A model generated the notes under the pieces. It had not been told where the DNA came from, did not search any database, and worked only from the letters and a program-made list of their open reading frames with translations. The position numbers and the translations under genes were made by a program. Shown piece after piece: positions 44,131 to 57,527 of a stretch of 64,000 nucleotides of DNA; position 1 is the first letter of the stretch, and every line of letters starts with the position of its first letter. This DNA is from Cercis canadensis (Eukaryota; Streptophyta; Magnoliopsida; Fabales; Fabaceae). Location: assembly GCA_003255065.1 (NCBI GenBank), contig QAOA01007897.1, positions 67,874 through 131,873 of the forward strand, written 5' to 3'.

Positions 44131-47100
44131 TTTTTTTTTTTTTTTGTACTACAGTAGAAAAACCAAAAACTACACTAGAGCAGTGCGAGCCAAAGTGAAA
44201 CCCTGTAAGTCCTTAGACAAGAGCTTGCCACAACCACTAGGAGGACACTAGAGGTGGTGAACCCCTGGGCATGAGCCATGCACCCACCTCGCAAGCCAGT
44301 TGGCTACTTAGTTGGCCTCACGATAGGAGTGCAGGATACTGTATAGTCTCTACTTTCCCCAAGCAAAGCCCGAATGGAGGAAACAACAGGAGCACATGTA
44401 TGAGTATCAAGACATCCTTCATTAATCAACTTAACAGCAATTAAGGAGTCTGTTTCCAGAATAACCTAATGCAACCCTTCCGAATGACCTAATCTAAAGC
44501 AATGTGAATATCTCACAGCTCTATAAGAAGACCATTGCAAACTCCTAGGCCAATTGCAAACCTATGCACCCAAGCTCCAGTATGATCTCTAAGCACACCT
44601 CCATAACCAGCTAGGCCATTGTTAGAGAAACAAGACCCATCAACATTAAACTTGCACCATCCAACTTCTGGGCACTTCCAACCCACTCTGATCATTTTCC
44701 CAGGTAAGGAACTCCTTCCATGCAACTGAGCACTGGCCTGCGACCTAACATACTCCTTTGCACGATGAGAAATGGATAAGCTGAGGTCCCCATAGTTACT
44801 ATGACCTTCAAAAACAAGTTTATTCCGACTCTACCACAAACTCCAGCAAGCAATCCCAAAAATCGTTTGCCAATCACTACCATTATCCCTGCCCAAGTTA
44901 TGACACCAGTTAAGATCCAACCAATCTCTAGAGTTGAGAGAAAATAACTGAGACTAGATCTTTGGTTGCAAGAGTCGAAGCCAAATATTCTGTGCAAAAG
45001 GGCAATCTCGAACAACATGCAACGTTGTTTCCTCAACTTGTTTGACACAGAGCACAAGCATCAACAATAATGCAAGCCCGATAAGAGTTAGTGAAAAGCT
45101 TCTCATGGTACATAAGCCAGAGAAAGCATCTAACACGTTGAGGGCAAGGCCACCTCCAAATATGCTTCCAAAAATTACTGCTGCTACTCTGACTCTCATT
45201 CAGCACACCATAAGTTGATTTCACTGAAAATTCCCCATCGCTAGAGGGAGCCCAGCACATGATATCCTTACCAAGGGCCAAGCTAGGAGGCATAATGGAA
45301 GCAATGCAATTACACACTTCATCCGGTAACACTAAGGCAAAGCTATTCTAATCTCAGTCCCTCGAAGGCGTGGTAAACTCTTTCACTGGCTTATTCAAGT
45401 CGTTCTGGTGAATTGCCACAGTAGCAACAACCGCAGGAAAGAGGAGCCCCGGAACCCACTTATGTGAGCAGAATTTGGCCAAGCACCCAATCCGAACCTA
45501 CCATTGGATCCCTTCATTGACATGCACCCAGTTCTGGCAAATGCCCTTCCGAAGATTAAAGGCCTTCCTCCTTCTACTCACCTGCAGGATAGTAACATCC
45601 CCTCCTTTATACTTTGAGCGAAGCACCCTTGCCCAGAGGCTATCCTTATCTTTAATGAGTCCCCAACCCACTTTCATCATAAGAGCTTTTATTGTTGAGA
45701 CTCATGTTCTGCAATCTAAGCCCACCAGACTCTTTAAGGGTAGACATTTCTTTCCAGTTAACCAGATAGAGACGTCTTTCCTCCCGAGAAGAGCCCCACA
45801 AAAAAGCTTGATTGTGTTTCTCAATATCATCGCAAACTCCTTTAGGAAGCAAGGTAGATTGCATGGAATAAGTGGGAATGGTAATAGAAACATATTGAAT
45901 AAGAGTGAGTCTTCCTGCAAAAGAGAGGTTCTTGGCTTTCCACATGCTTAAACATTGTTGCACCTTGCTAGTAACATGCCTGTAAGTAGCCTTAGTGACT
46001 ATTTTATGATGCAGATGAATGCCAAGGTACTTACCTAAATTAAAGCAAGTTTAGAACCTAAAGGTGGTGCAAATCTCATAAGCTCTATTAAAGTGAACAT
46101 TCCTAGAGCAAATACACCATAGTCTTGTCATTACTGACCTGTTGCCCAAAAGCTGCACAAAAAAGGTCTAAACATTGACGAATAACTTCCACCTGCCTAA
46201 GAGAAGCTTCAGCAAATAACAACAAATCATATGCAAAAAAAGAGGTGACGAATGGCTGGCCCACTTCGATTAAGACGAATGGGACACTAATGGCCCTCAT
46301 TAACAGCCACGTTAATCAACTGGGATAGTCTTTCAACACAATGCACAAAGAGATAAGGGGAAAGGGGATCACCTTGTTTGATACCCAACGAGAGGGTAAA
46401 AGGATTAGATTTTTTCGCATTCCAAAGTATCCGCATGGACATAGAAGAGGTACAGGCCATGATCAAGGCAATAAAAGAACTAGAGAAGCCAATATCCTCG
46501 AGGGTGTCTCTCAAAAAGTCCCAATCAATTCTATTATGAGTTTTCTCCAAATCAACCTCAATAGCCATGAAGCATTTGCTACATTTCTTCTTCTCCATAG
46601 AATGGATAACTTCCTAGGCCACTGTGATATTATCTGTGCCATGCCTTCCGAGAACAAAGTTGCACTGGTTCAAGATAATTAAGCGCGACATATACTGCTT
46701 AAGTCTATTTGCAATGATTTTAGTAGCAATTTCATAAACAACATTGCAAAGGCTAATTAGGCAAAATTGTTTCAAAGTTTCTGCATCTTCAACTTTGTGA
46801 ATAAGAATCAGCAAGGTCTCATTAACAACGCCCACAACATTAGGGTCAAGGAAAATGGTCTTAATCAGATTGCACACAGAGGCACCAACCTTATCCTATT
46901 AACTCTGGAAAAATATAGGTTGAAGCCCATATGGACCTGGCACCTTATACGCACCCATAGCAAAGGCAGCTTGCTTGATTTCCAACTCAGACGGCATAGC
47001 CTGGATTATTGAAAGATCATCTGAGCTGATATTAGGAAACAATCCCCAAATAGGAAACACAAACAAAGGCCTAAGCTCCTTACTATACAGCTCTTTAAAA

Positions 47101-48222
47101 TAGGAAATGACCATCGCTTTCAATGAGTCACTATCAATGACCTAGTCCCCATTATAATCACAAAGTGAATAAATTTTATTTCTTCGGTGATGAATCATAG
47201 TAGTGAGATGAAAAAACTTGGTATTTCTATCCCTAAACTGCAACCATTTAGAGTAAGATTTCTGATACCACAAGATCTCCTCTTGGAGTAGCAATTTTTC
47301 ATACTCACGCCAAAGGGTCTCTCTGACTTCCTCAAGATAACTACAAAGGCCTCTATCAAGCTTGCTATCAATCCCTTCAAGATGCCACAGAAGATTCCTT
47401 TTACGACGGAAAATATTACTAAACACTTTAGAGTTCCAAACTTTGACATCATGCAAGAAACAATTAGAAGCTTCATACCAATTCCTGTTAGCGCCCTAAT
47501 ATTTCTCCACCACCCCAACAAAGGAATTGTAAGTAAGCCAAGCTGCAAGGAACTTAAAAGGATGCTGAGGAGACAGACTCCACTGAGACTGCTCTAACTG
47601 AACCAGAATAGGCCAATGATCTGACTTTAAACTGGATAAATGAAAAACAACAGCTTCATCCGAACGGAGACGCCAAAGGTCATTAGCAATAGCATGGTCC
47701 AAAGGCTCCTTAACCGTTCCACCCTCCCAAGTGAAAGAAGGACCATTAAAGCCTAAGTCAATGAGATTATTAGATTGCATGCAACTAATAAAATCCCGAA
47801 TACCAGAAACATTGCACCCATAACCAGTAGACTTCTCGTTGGCATCCAAGTACGCGTTAAAGTCCCCAAGAATCAACCAAGGCTAGGAAACTGAGGCGGC
47901 AAGCTCAGAGATTTTGGACCAGAGACCTTGGCGTAACGCATTAAGAAGGTGCCATAGACTACTGAGAAAATCCAAGGCGCACTATGCTCAAGCGAATTTA
48001 CACGAGCATGGATGAGCTAGTTAGAAGCCTCCAGTAAATCAAGATTACATATGTTGGAATCCTACATAACCCAAATGCCCCAGAGAAACCAACAACTTCC
48101 ACTTTAAAATAGTCATGCCACCCAATACACTAGATCACCTTATCAGCCTTGGTGTGGCTAATACAGGGTTCTAAGTGAACTAACACATGCATATTCTTGA
48201 ATCTAATCATATCCTTCACTAT
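44131..48222 (-). mobile_element. L1-type LINE, 3' part (ORF2), split by the Athila element
   Basis: The 3' end is a 15-base poly-T on the plus strand (44131-44145), the complement of a poly-A tail. Coding remnants of ORF2 run up to 48222, where the Athila target duplication begins. The 5' part continues at 58956-60880. Together the pieces make about 6 kb, a normal size for a plant L1 element. I found no certain target-site duplication for the LINE itself. Confidence 0.9.
44170..48220 (-). pseudogene. LINE ORF2: endonuclease, reverse transcriptase, RNase H; decayed
   Basis: From right to left: apurinic-type endonuclease (about 48215-47560, with ILGDFNAYLD and LKSDHWPILV); reverse transcriptase (about 47000-46100, with EVDLEKTHNRIDWDF and GIKQGDPLSPYLF); a zinc-binding region (about 45330-45040, FWKHIWRWPCPQRVRCFLW, CALCQTS); and an RNase H start (about 44660-44520, CKFNVDGSCFSNNGLAGYGG). 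The catalytic FADD reads FAYD near 46235, so one catalytic Asp is lost. Several stops and frameshifts (for example near 47142, 46614 and 46300) also show it is dead. Confidence 0.88.
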
Positions 48223-49651
48223 TGATGAGCTGTCGAGGCTCCTCAAATTAATTAAGTTTAAGGTCGGTTACCTAAGCTATTTGCAGCATAGGGCAGCCCT
48301 AAGTCGAACCTAAGGATTGTTCTATTTAGTGAATCATATTAAGAAGCATATAAACATGGAGGTTTTGTTTGTTCAAAGTGTTTGATAGAAATTAATTGTA
48401 AGTGGTAAAGTTTTAGAGAAAGCAACCAATCCAAGTCTTAACTGATTCTAATTTTAGTTCATCATTGATTTCTAATGATCCATTCAATTATTAACCATGT
48501 TCTTGGCCTTTAAAACATATCAAGAAGCCTCTCAATGTTCTATGGATGTCCACTGGTTAAGCAACCAGAATTCGGTTTTAACTAAGACTAAATGAATTAA
48601 GCAAACATTCAAGTCCAGTTTTACCTAAGTCCATGATCCAGCCAAGGTAATTAATCCATCCAAAAGCTCAGAAACATTAATCAACCATACAATCCTCTTT
48701 TATCACATGCAATTAAGCAATCACACATGAAGATCCAAATTCGAATTTTAACAATCCAAACAGAATAGTCCAGAGGAAGCTAGAAGCAGATTAATCATTG
48801 AATGAATAACAACAACACATAATCTCAAAACCAATAATCAGAACAGCCAAAACCTGGATTGATTTGATGAATTAGCCCTCCATGAACAAGAGAAGCCAAG
48901 TTCTTACAAAATATCTAGAGAAAAAACTTAAAGACTAAGGAAAGTTCAAAAGCTGTCTAAAATATCTAAATGACTTCATATGAATTTCGGCTGCCCCTTT
49001 GTGCTGATATAGACCTCCAAAATTACATGCACACCCAAAATGCCCTTAGGGTACACTTGTTTCCATGGGCCTTAGCTTTAATTGGGCTTTGGTTTGGGCC
49101 CATTTGGACTTGTCATGAGGAAGTTAGGCCCATTTAAGTGCCAATAGGTGTCTGGAACCATCAGCCAACTTCTACTATAAATAAGACCATCTTAAATATA
49201 AAATATGGTGAACCGGTCTTCATAAAAATTGAAGCTCTGTTTGTTAGCTTTCCAATGGTACCAGTTTCAAGTCCATATGACATACACAACTCAAGTTATG
49301 GCCCAAACAATGCATGTAGATCAGGATCCTGCGACAGCATGTCTTCTCTGGCTTCCAGGCTACATATGACCTTCTGGACGTCCAAATTGGCTTTGGAGCC
49401 CTGAAAGAAAGTTGTAGACAATTCTCTCAGCTTTTCTATAAGGTATAAATCGGAATTTTTAGACATCCAGAACTCAAGATATGCACGAAACACAGAGACA
49501 GCATAAAATGCTCAGTATTGCTGGAAATTGCAATTAGGCACAAATGGATCCAAAGTCATGAAATGAGGTCCAAGTCTATGCAATTCAGCCCAAAAGAGGT
49601 TTAAAAGACTAAGTATGAGGGATAACTATTGTATAAAAAGTGTGTTCATCA
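48223..49651 (-). repeat. 3' LTR of the Athila element
   Basis: Begins TGATGAGCTG and ends GTTCATCA in plus-strand reading. It lies at the 3' end of the element because the coding strand is minus. The open frame at 49138-49404 lies within the LTR and is not a gene. Confidence 0.92.
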
Positions 49652-50291
49652 AATTCCCCCACACTTAGCTTTTGCACGTCTCGGGCAAACTAAAATTCCA
49701 AAACTAAGAAAAACAAGAACAAGGAAACAAAAACAAATTTAAAAACTAAAGGATCACCTCCCAATGATATTTAAGATATGCAGAAGTTCATACCACAAGT
49801 AAGATGAGCAATTAAAGATTCAAGGAACTCACAACATTCATAAAATAAAATTTCTTCTCATCCAAAATCAACAAACAAGGTAACTTCAATTGGAAAACAT
49901 AAGTCAAGAATGATAGATCCTCACAAGATATACTCTCAATCCCTCAAGTGCTTAGAAATTAGGTACTTCACTCAATCAAACTCATGAAGAGATGCACTAC
50001 CATAAGCTTGCTTATCTTCTACTTCTCCACTACTCAAACAAATGCACACACAAATCAAGAGGACTTTATTTAAGGTTGTAATAAGGCCAAGGGAAAGGTA
50101 AAGGAATGAATCAAAATGGATATCACAAGGTAAAAACTCAAAGAGAATAAAAGAACATTGGAGAGGAACTCAAATGACAAGCATTAAATTCCAAGTGTGT
50201 AAAGTATATTCTTCTTCCTTTGCACATATTCTTTTTCCTTTTCTTTTCCTTTTTCACAATTCTAATATTTTTTTTTTATTGAACCAATTGG

Positions 50292-50325
<34 letters not shown>

Positions 50326-51254
50326 CTTTCTTTCACATAATACTTTGCACATTAGAATTCACAACCTCCACACTTGTACTATTAATTACCCACAAGCATA
50401 AGAGCTCCTCCAAGACAATGAACCAATGCTCTCCCATTCCCTAAGGTAAGGTAACAACATGGTATTTTGTACATAGGCATATAATGAGCTAATATCAAAG
50501 ATAGGCAAATAGGCTCAATGGGGGTAATCAAAGGGAAATAATACAAGGTTGGCTATTTGGCAAAGTGGCTAAATCAAGAAAGAATGCCTCAATCATGTTC
50601 ATGTATGCAAATGAAAATGTAGCCTAAAAAAGAATCAAGCAAGTTCTAGAGTTAACAAATTCCATGAGTGAAATCACACAAGAAGGAAAAAGAATGGCAC
50701 AAATGCTAAATCTATTCATCAAAAGCTCAAAATCTCACAAGGCATGCATGTATCTATCAAATTTAATCACCAATCCAACATCTAAAACCAAGCATGGAAA
50801 ATTAAGGATGGAAAACAAGTTATTCAATCATGCTATGAACCTTGAAATGTAATTACTTTAAACTTACAACTTTACAAATTCTATAACATCATTGGAGGGT
50901 AATTAAAACAGAAAAATGACAACAAAAACAGAAAAAATAGCAAGAACAACAAACAGAAAAAATTAAAACAGAAAACAACAAATTTACAGAAATAGTAAAG
51001 TAATCAACTAAACTAATCAACTAACCTAATCAACTAAACTAATCAACTAAACAGAAAACAATAAAGCAACTAAACTATACAGAAATCTCTCCCCCACACT
51101 TAAATTTTACATTGTCCTCAATGTAAAAATTTCAAAAAGTATCAACAGATGACAATTAATAGCAAGCAGTCACATAAGGACAAGTAAAGTAAAAGAGAGA
51201 GAAGAAACATCCTTATCAGGAAGTAAAGTAAAAGAGAGAGAAGAAACATCCTTA
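49652..51254 (-). other. Non-coding 3' region of the Athila element
   Basis: This 1.6 kb stretch lies between the integrase stop and the 3' LTR, where some Athila elements carry an envelope-like ORF. Here no such ORF is seen. It holds a long poly-T (about 50290-50325), A-rich stretches, repeats of AACTAATCAACTAA (50995-51060) and a 40-bp tandem duplication (about 51180-51256). Confidence 0.8.
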
Positions 51255-53967
51255 TCAGGGGAGGTAGATGGCATCGTGTAAGTGGATCTCCTCCACTATG
51301 TCCTCCTGAGCGCCCTCATAAAATGGCTTGAGGCGATGCCCGTTCACCTTGAAAGCCTTGCTGGTGGACTCACTCGCTATCTCCACTGCACCATAAGGAA
51401 AAACCTTGGTGATAATAAACGGACCAAGCCACCGAGAATGGAGCTTGCCAAGCATTAGCTTTAAGCGAGAGTTATACAAGAGAACTTTCTGGCCAGTAGA
51501 GAACTCCTTCCTCAGCACCATGTTATCATAAAACCGCTTGGTCTTTTCCTTGTAAAGGCGGGAGCTCTCATAAGCATCCAAACGAAGCTCCTCAAGCTCT
51601 TGGAGGTAAAGCTTTCTCTGGGACCCGGCTTGGCTCAAATCAAGGTTGCACTGCTTGACCGCCCAATAGGCCTTGTGCTCAAGCTCCACTGGAAGGTGGC
51701 AGGCTTTGCCAAAAACTATCCGATAGGGAGACATCCTAATAGGTGTCTTGAAAGTAGTCCGGTATGCCCACAGAGCATCCTCGAGTCGTAAACTCCAGTC
51801 CTTCCGATTAAGTTGGACAGTCTTCTCCAAGATACACTTGATTTCTCTGTTGGAGACTTCAGCTTGCCCATTAGTCTGAGGGTGGTAAGGGGTGGAAACC
51901 TTATGCATGACGCCATATTTCTTCATTAAAGCTGTCATGGTCCGGTTGCAGAAATGTGAACCCTGATCACTGATGATGGCCCTAGGAATGCCAAATCTGT
52001 AGAAAATGTTTGATCTAACAAAATCCACAACAACTTTAGAATCATCAGTACGGGTGACTTTCGCCTCCACCCACTTAGACACATAATCCACAGCAAGTAA
52101 GATGTAAACAAAACCGAAAGAAACAGGAAAAGGCCACATAAAGTCAATACCCCAGACATCAAAAATCTCACAGAATAGCAAAAGCTGTTTGGGCATCTCA
52201 TGCCGATGGGAAATGTTCCCGGTTCTCTGACATTGTTCACAAGATTTACAAAATATATGTGCATCCCTAAATAAAGTGACCCAATACAATCCAGAGTCTA
52301 AGACCTTCCTAGCTGTACGTTGAGGACCAAAATGTCCACCACATGCAAAGGTATGGCAAAAGCTAAGAACAGACTGAAACTCATTATCAGGCACACATCT
52401 CCTAATAATTTGATCACTACAAAATTTCCAGAGATAGGGATCATCCCACACATAATATTTCGCCTCACTCTTTAACTTGTCTATTTGGGCACGTGTGAGG
52501 TGTGAGGGCAAAGCATGGGCAGCTAGATAATTGACAAGATCTGCATACCATGGAAACTCACCATGCAGCCCTAACAGCTGCTCGTCAGGAAAGGAATCCT
52601 GAATGGGCAGTGGATCAGGATCTCGCTCTATGCGGCTGAGGTGGTCAGCAACCAGGTTCTCTGCTCCACTCTTGTCTCGGATCTCCACATCAAACTCTTG
52701 AAGCAGCAGCATCCACCTAATCAGTCGTGGCTTGGCATCCGGTTTCTTCAAGAGATACCTCAGAGCTGTATGATCTGAAAACACCACAACCTTAGAATCT
52801 ATCAAATAAGACCTGAACTTATCTAATGCAAAAACAATAGATAAAAGTTCTTTTTCAGTGGTGGTGTAGTTCGCTTGAGTAGCATCCAGAGTTCTTGAAG
52901 CATAGTAAACCACATGGGGAACTTTGGCCACACGCTGCGCCAAGACAGCTCCCAAGGCATAATTCAAAGAGTCGCACATCAGCTCGAATGAGAGTGTCCA
53001 ATCAGGTGGCTGAATGACAGGGGTACTGGTGAGAGCTAGCTTCAGGCGGTTGAAAGCTTCCTTGCACTTCTGGTCAAACAGAAACTCCACATCTTTCTGC
53101 AGAAGGCTAGACAGCGGAATGACTATCTTGCTGAAGTCTCTGATAAAGCGCTGGTAAAAACCTGCATGTCTAAGGAATGACTGCACTTCCCGCACGCCAT
53201 GTGGGGTAAGATAAAGCAGTAATGACATCTATTTTAGCAGGATTTACCTCAACCCCTTTTCTAGATACTACATGGCCTAAAACTATACCTTGCTCTACCA
53301 TGAAATGACACTTTTCAAAATTTAAGACAAGGTTAGTCTCAATGCAACGATGTAGTACTCTAGCTAAGCTACTCAGACAGTCATCAAAAGAAGAACCATA
53401 AACAGTAAAATCATCCATAAACACCTCAATGCACTCCTCTAAAAAATCAAAGAATATACTTACCATGCACCTCTGGAAGGTACTAGGGGCATTGCAAAGG
53501 CCGAAAGGCATCCGCCGGTAAGCAAACGTGCCGAAGGGACATGTAAAAGTGGTCTTCTCTTGATCCTCCGGTGCTATATGAATCTGGAAGTACCCAGTGT
53601 AGCCATCCAGGAAGCAGTAATGCGATTTCCCAGCTAACCGCTCCAGCATTTGATCGATGAACGGCAGGGGGTAATGATCCTTCCTGGTGGCTTGATTCAG
53701 CCTCCTGTAATCGATGCAGACCCGCCAGCTATTCTGCACTCGGGTAGGTAGCAACTCGTTGTTCTGGTTGGCCACCACTGTAACCCCGGATTTCTTCGGA
53801 ACGACCTGCACTGGGCTCACCCAAGTGCTGTCAGATATAGGATAAATGATGCCAGCTTGCAGAAGCTTGGTCACCTCCTTCTTTACTACATCCAGGATGA
53901 GAGGGTTTAATCGCCTCTGGGGCTGCCGCACTGGTTTAGCGCCATCTTCAAGTAATATGCGATGCAT
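51255..53967 (-). pseudogene. Athila pol: reverse transcriptase, RNase H, integrase (one frameshift)
   Basis: Reverse transcriptase (53967-53210) has WRVCIDYRRLNQ, LDGYTGYFQI, RMPFGLCNAPSTF and the catalytic FMDDF. A frameshift near 53200 separates it from a 657-codon open frame (53228-51255). That frame covers the thumb region ([18 protein letters not shown]), RNase H ([12 protein letters not shown]) and integrase. Integrase has the zinc-binding CEQCQRTGN, the core aspartates in [10 protein letters not shown] and IISDQGSHF, the glutamate in [12 protein letters not shown], and a C-terminal [16 protein letters not shown] segment. Apart from the frameshift the catalytic residues are present. 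A stop near 54028 separates it from the protease frame. Confidence 0.92.
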
Positions 53968-54027
53968 GCATGTGGATGGACTAATGCCAGGAATATCTGC
54001 TAACGTCCAGCCAATGGCTTGCTTATG

Positions 54028-54966
54028 CTATCGCAGAATGCGCAGCAATCTTTCCTCTTGCTCAGGAAGTAAATTGTTAGCCACAATTACTGGAAGCTGC
54101 TCTGCAGATGCCAAATACGCATACTTTAGATGCTTAGGCAGTGGCTTCAGCTCTAGCTTGGGTGGCTGCACTGCAGAGGGCAGAAATCTGGGTGGCTGAA
54201 TGTCAATCTCTGCAGACTGAATCTCCTCCTGAACAATAGCTACTGCCAGCTCTGGGGAACCAAAGTCATCATCACGTAGAAAGGTGGAGATCTCAACACA
54301 AATAGCACAGCCAGAATTACCGTCACAATCAGTACAAGATTGACACTGAATAGAATCATCAAAACCAGCCAAATTAGGTAAATCAGCACACATATGACGG
54401 TAAACATCCTCAACCAAATTATCAATCACATCAATGTGAAAAACAGCATGCTCATCCATGGGATGCCTCATAGCATCAAAAATGTTGAACTGCACAATAG
54501 AATCGCCAAACTCCATGGATAGAGTTCCCGCATACACATCAATCTTGGTCCGTGCAGTCTTGAGGAATGGTCTGCCCAGAATGAGTGGAGCCTTGCTGGA
54601 TTGTGACTGTCCTTCCATCTCCAGAATGTAAAAATCTGTTGGAAAGATCAGCTCATCAACTCTGACCAACACATCTTCAATCAATCCAGCTGGATAAGCA
54701 TTGCTCCTGTTGGCTAACTGTATCACAACTCCTGTGGCATTCAAGGGTCCAAGCCCGAGGGAACTGAAAACAGACATAGGCATGACATTGATAGAAGCGC
54801 CTAGATCTAGCATGGCATGCTCGAACTTGGAATTTCCTATAACACAGGGGATTGTGAAAGTTCCTGGATCCTTGCACTTCTGGGGCAGAGGTTGGATAAG
54901 AGCTGAGACATTCTGACTCATGCTAATCCGCTTATTGCCTTTCAGCCTCCTCCTCTGGGTGCACAA
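54028..54966 (-). pseudogene. Athila protease region
   Basis: A 312-codon open frame. The retroviral-type aspartic protease active site reads LDLGASINVMP (about residues 54-64), where the usual Thr/Ser place after D is Leu-Gly as in other Athila copies. APLILGRPFLKTA is the downstream protease motif. It is preceded by a stop (TAA at about 54997) after LLDAIK and followed by a TAG at about 54028, which separate it from gag and from the reverse transcriptase. Confidence 0.87.
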
Positions 54967-54996
54967 TTCCTTGAGAAATTTGGCATATTTAGGAAT

Positions 54997-56848
54997 TTAC
55001 TTGATAGCATCCAGCAAATGAATGTTAACTTCCACCTTCCTGAACGTCTCCAGAAGCTCCCTATCCTTCGCAGCCTCATCTTGCTTCTTGGACAGAGTAG
55101 CTCTCTGTGGAAAGGGAAGAGCTACTACAGGCAGCTTGCTCGCAGGTGCAAGGTTGATTGGCTCAGGAACTGCTTCCTCTGCTGGTTGGGACTCACTGGC
55201 AGGTTGAGGCTCGGCTGGCTCTTGCAAGGATCTGCCAGACCTCAATGTGATAGCACTCACAATTACTCCCATTTGGATTGAGAATTGTCTGTGAAAGGAG
55301 TTTGCCAAAACCCTTGGACTGCAACTGGCTAACTGATGATGCCAATTGCCCAATCTGCGTTTCCAGATTCTGCATGGTGGACTCTGCCCTCTGCTGGAAC
55401 TGGATGTTGCTGGTGGCCATCTGCTTCACCAAATCTTCCAATGAAGGCTCAGGTTTGGATGTTGACGGGTTGGCTGGCTACATAGGCTGCTGCTGGAATG
55501 GGGGCCTATTTTGTTGAAACTGGCCCTGCCTGGCTGGCTGAAATTGGTTCTGTTGTTGCCAAGGTTGCCTATATTGCTGTTGTTGCTGTGGCTGTTGTTG
55601 GGAGGACTGCTGTTGTGGTGTTGCAGCATTGCCATATCTGAAATTTGGATGATCCCTCCAACCAGGGTTGTAAGTATTGGAGTACGGATCATATCTAGGC
55701 TACTGCTGCGATTGGTATGGGGGTCGACCAGGAAAAACACTTGCTGCAGCTACAGAGGGATCCTGAAATCCAGAATTACCATCTTGCAGTGTAGGGCATG
55801 CGTCTGTAGGGTGTGATGGACAAGCACAAATGTCACACAAGCTTGCAGGTTGAGGTGTGGATACTTATCGCCCCACTGCCAATTGCCTGACCAAGGAGGT
55901 CAATTCATCAAGTCTGTGCTCCATTCTTTGTTAGTCAGTAAATGATACACCAACTTCATTGACTCCCCTGGTGGAATGAATCATCCGAACACCAAACTGC
56001 TGGGAATTCTCTGCCATATTGGAAATTAAATCTCTGGCAGCAGCAGGTGTTTTATCCACTAACGCTCCTCCACTAGCAGAATCAATGTGACTTCTATCCG
56101 AAGGTGACAAGCCCTCATAGAAATATTGTATCAACAACTGATCACTTATTTGATGATGGAGGCAGCTTGAGCACAGCTTGGTAAACCTCTCCTAATACTT
56201 ATGCAATGTCTCCCTTAGCAGTTGCCTTATGCCACATATGTCTTTGCGAATGGCAGCAGTTCTGGATGCAGGGAAGAACTTTGCCAGAAACAGCTTCTTC
56301 ATGTCACTCCAATTTCTGACCGAACCTTGTGACAAGTAAAAGAGCCAGTCTTTAGCTGCATCAGCAAGAGAGAAAGGGAATGCTCTTAACTTGATCTGCT
56401 CTTCAGAAATTCCTTGTGGCCTCATTGTGGAACAAACCACATGGAATTTCTTTAAATGCTTATGAGGATCTTCACCTGCAAGACCATGAAAGTTTGGCAG
56501 CAAGTGTATCAATCCAGATTTCAATTCAAAAGCAGTATCAATCTCTGGATATTGGATCCCTAAAGGTTGGTAAGCAACATCAGGGGTGGCCAATTCCTTA
56601 AGAGTTCTGTCTCTAGGCTGCATGTTATTATTATTATTTCCAGCTCTATTAGCATTATCAGCTCTATTACCTTCATCAACAGGATCAACAACAGGAATAA
56701 CAATAAGAGTTCTAGCTTCAGCCATTGTAGGATCTAAATTATCAACAGCCCTATGTGCTCTATTGAGTGTATGCAAGGTTCTCTCTATTTCAGGGTCTAC
56801 TTCAAGCAATACAAAAGGAGAAGACCTAGTCATAAACCATACAAACAA
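54997..56848 (-). pseudogene. Athila gag, broken by stops
   Basis: The capsid region (56700-55930) contains HLLPNFHGLAGEDPHKHLKK and AKDWLFYLSQGSVRNW. A TGG-to-TAG change near 56190 splits it. A CCHC zinc knuckle CDICACPSHPTDAC lies near 55820, followed by a Gln-rich linker (about 55680-55500) and a coiled-coil-like segment (55441-55300). The gag end is marked by ITLRSGRSLQEP at about 55240. Multiple nonsense changes mean no full product. The start near 56848 is uncertain. Confidence 0.85.
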
Positions 56849-57527
56849 GTGGCTAAATGCCTAAACACACCACAATGCACAAAAATAGAGAAAAACACAC
56901 AAAACTAACAGAATTTAACTAAAACCGAAACACACCAAAAACACAAAATAAAGGTAAAAAGACACCAAAATATGACTAGAAAAGGTATCTAAACATTTTT
57001 AAAAATTTTTCTACCATCACAGGACGAAAGGTAGATGAAAATGGAACTCAAAAATCAAATAAAAAATATTTAAAAAATGGAAAAGTGGTCAAAACAGTCG
57101 AATTTGGCTTAAAAAGACAGACCTCACAGCTATAAGCTGTGATTGTTGGTTGTTAGGCCCTTTTCCTTTAACTGACCAAGTTTCAGGTCAATTGGAGCAA
57201 AAAATTTCATTTTGAACAGTAGAACCAGAAATCACTAAATCAAGCCAAGCCGAAGGAAAAACAAGGGGGAAATGGTCCAAATGGCTAGAATTCACTCAAT
57301 GACAATATAAAACATCTAAGGAAACTTCAAATCAAGAAAAACAATGGCCACTGGCCTCAAACAGAATGGATACTTGGCCAAAAAGTTACGGAAAAAGTGG
57401 CCAAAACCCTAAAAAGAACAAAAACTCAAACACAAAGAGGGTGAATTAGGGGAAAGTTAAAAGTCAGTTTTACTACTAATAATATTGATTCAAAGATAGA
57501 ATAATCCCTGGCAACGTCGCCAAAATT

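Noticed and set aside
44100-44145. LINE target duplication using ACCGTTC near 44118 and 60893
   Set aside because: Only seven bases match and the position relative to the poly-A and 5' end is loose; it may be chance.
49138-49404. Small gene inside the Athila LTR
   Set aside because: The same frame occurs at 58443-58721 in the other LTR with drift; it is LTR sequence by chance open.
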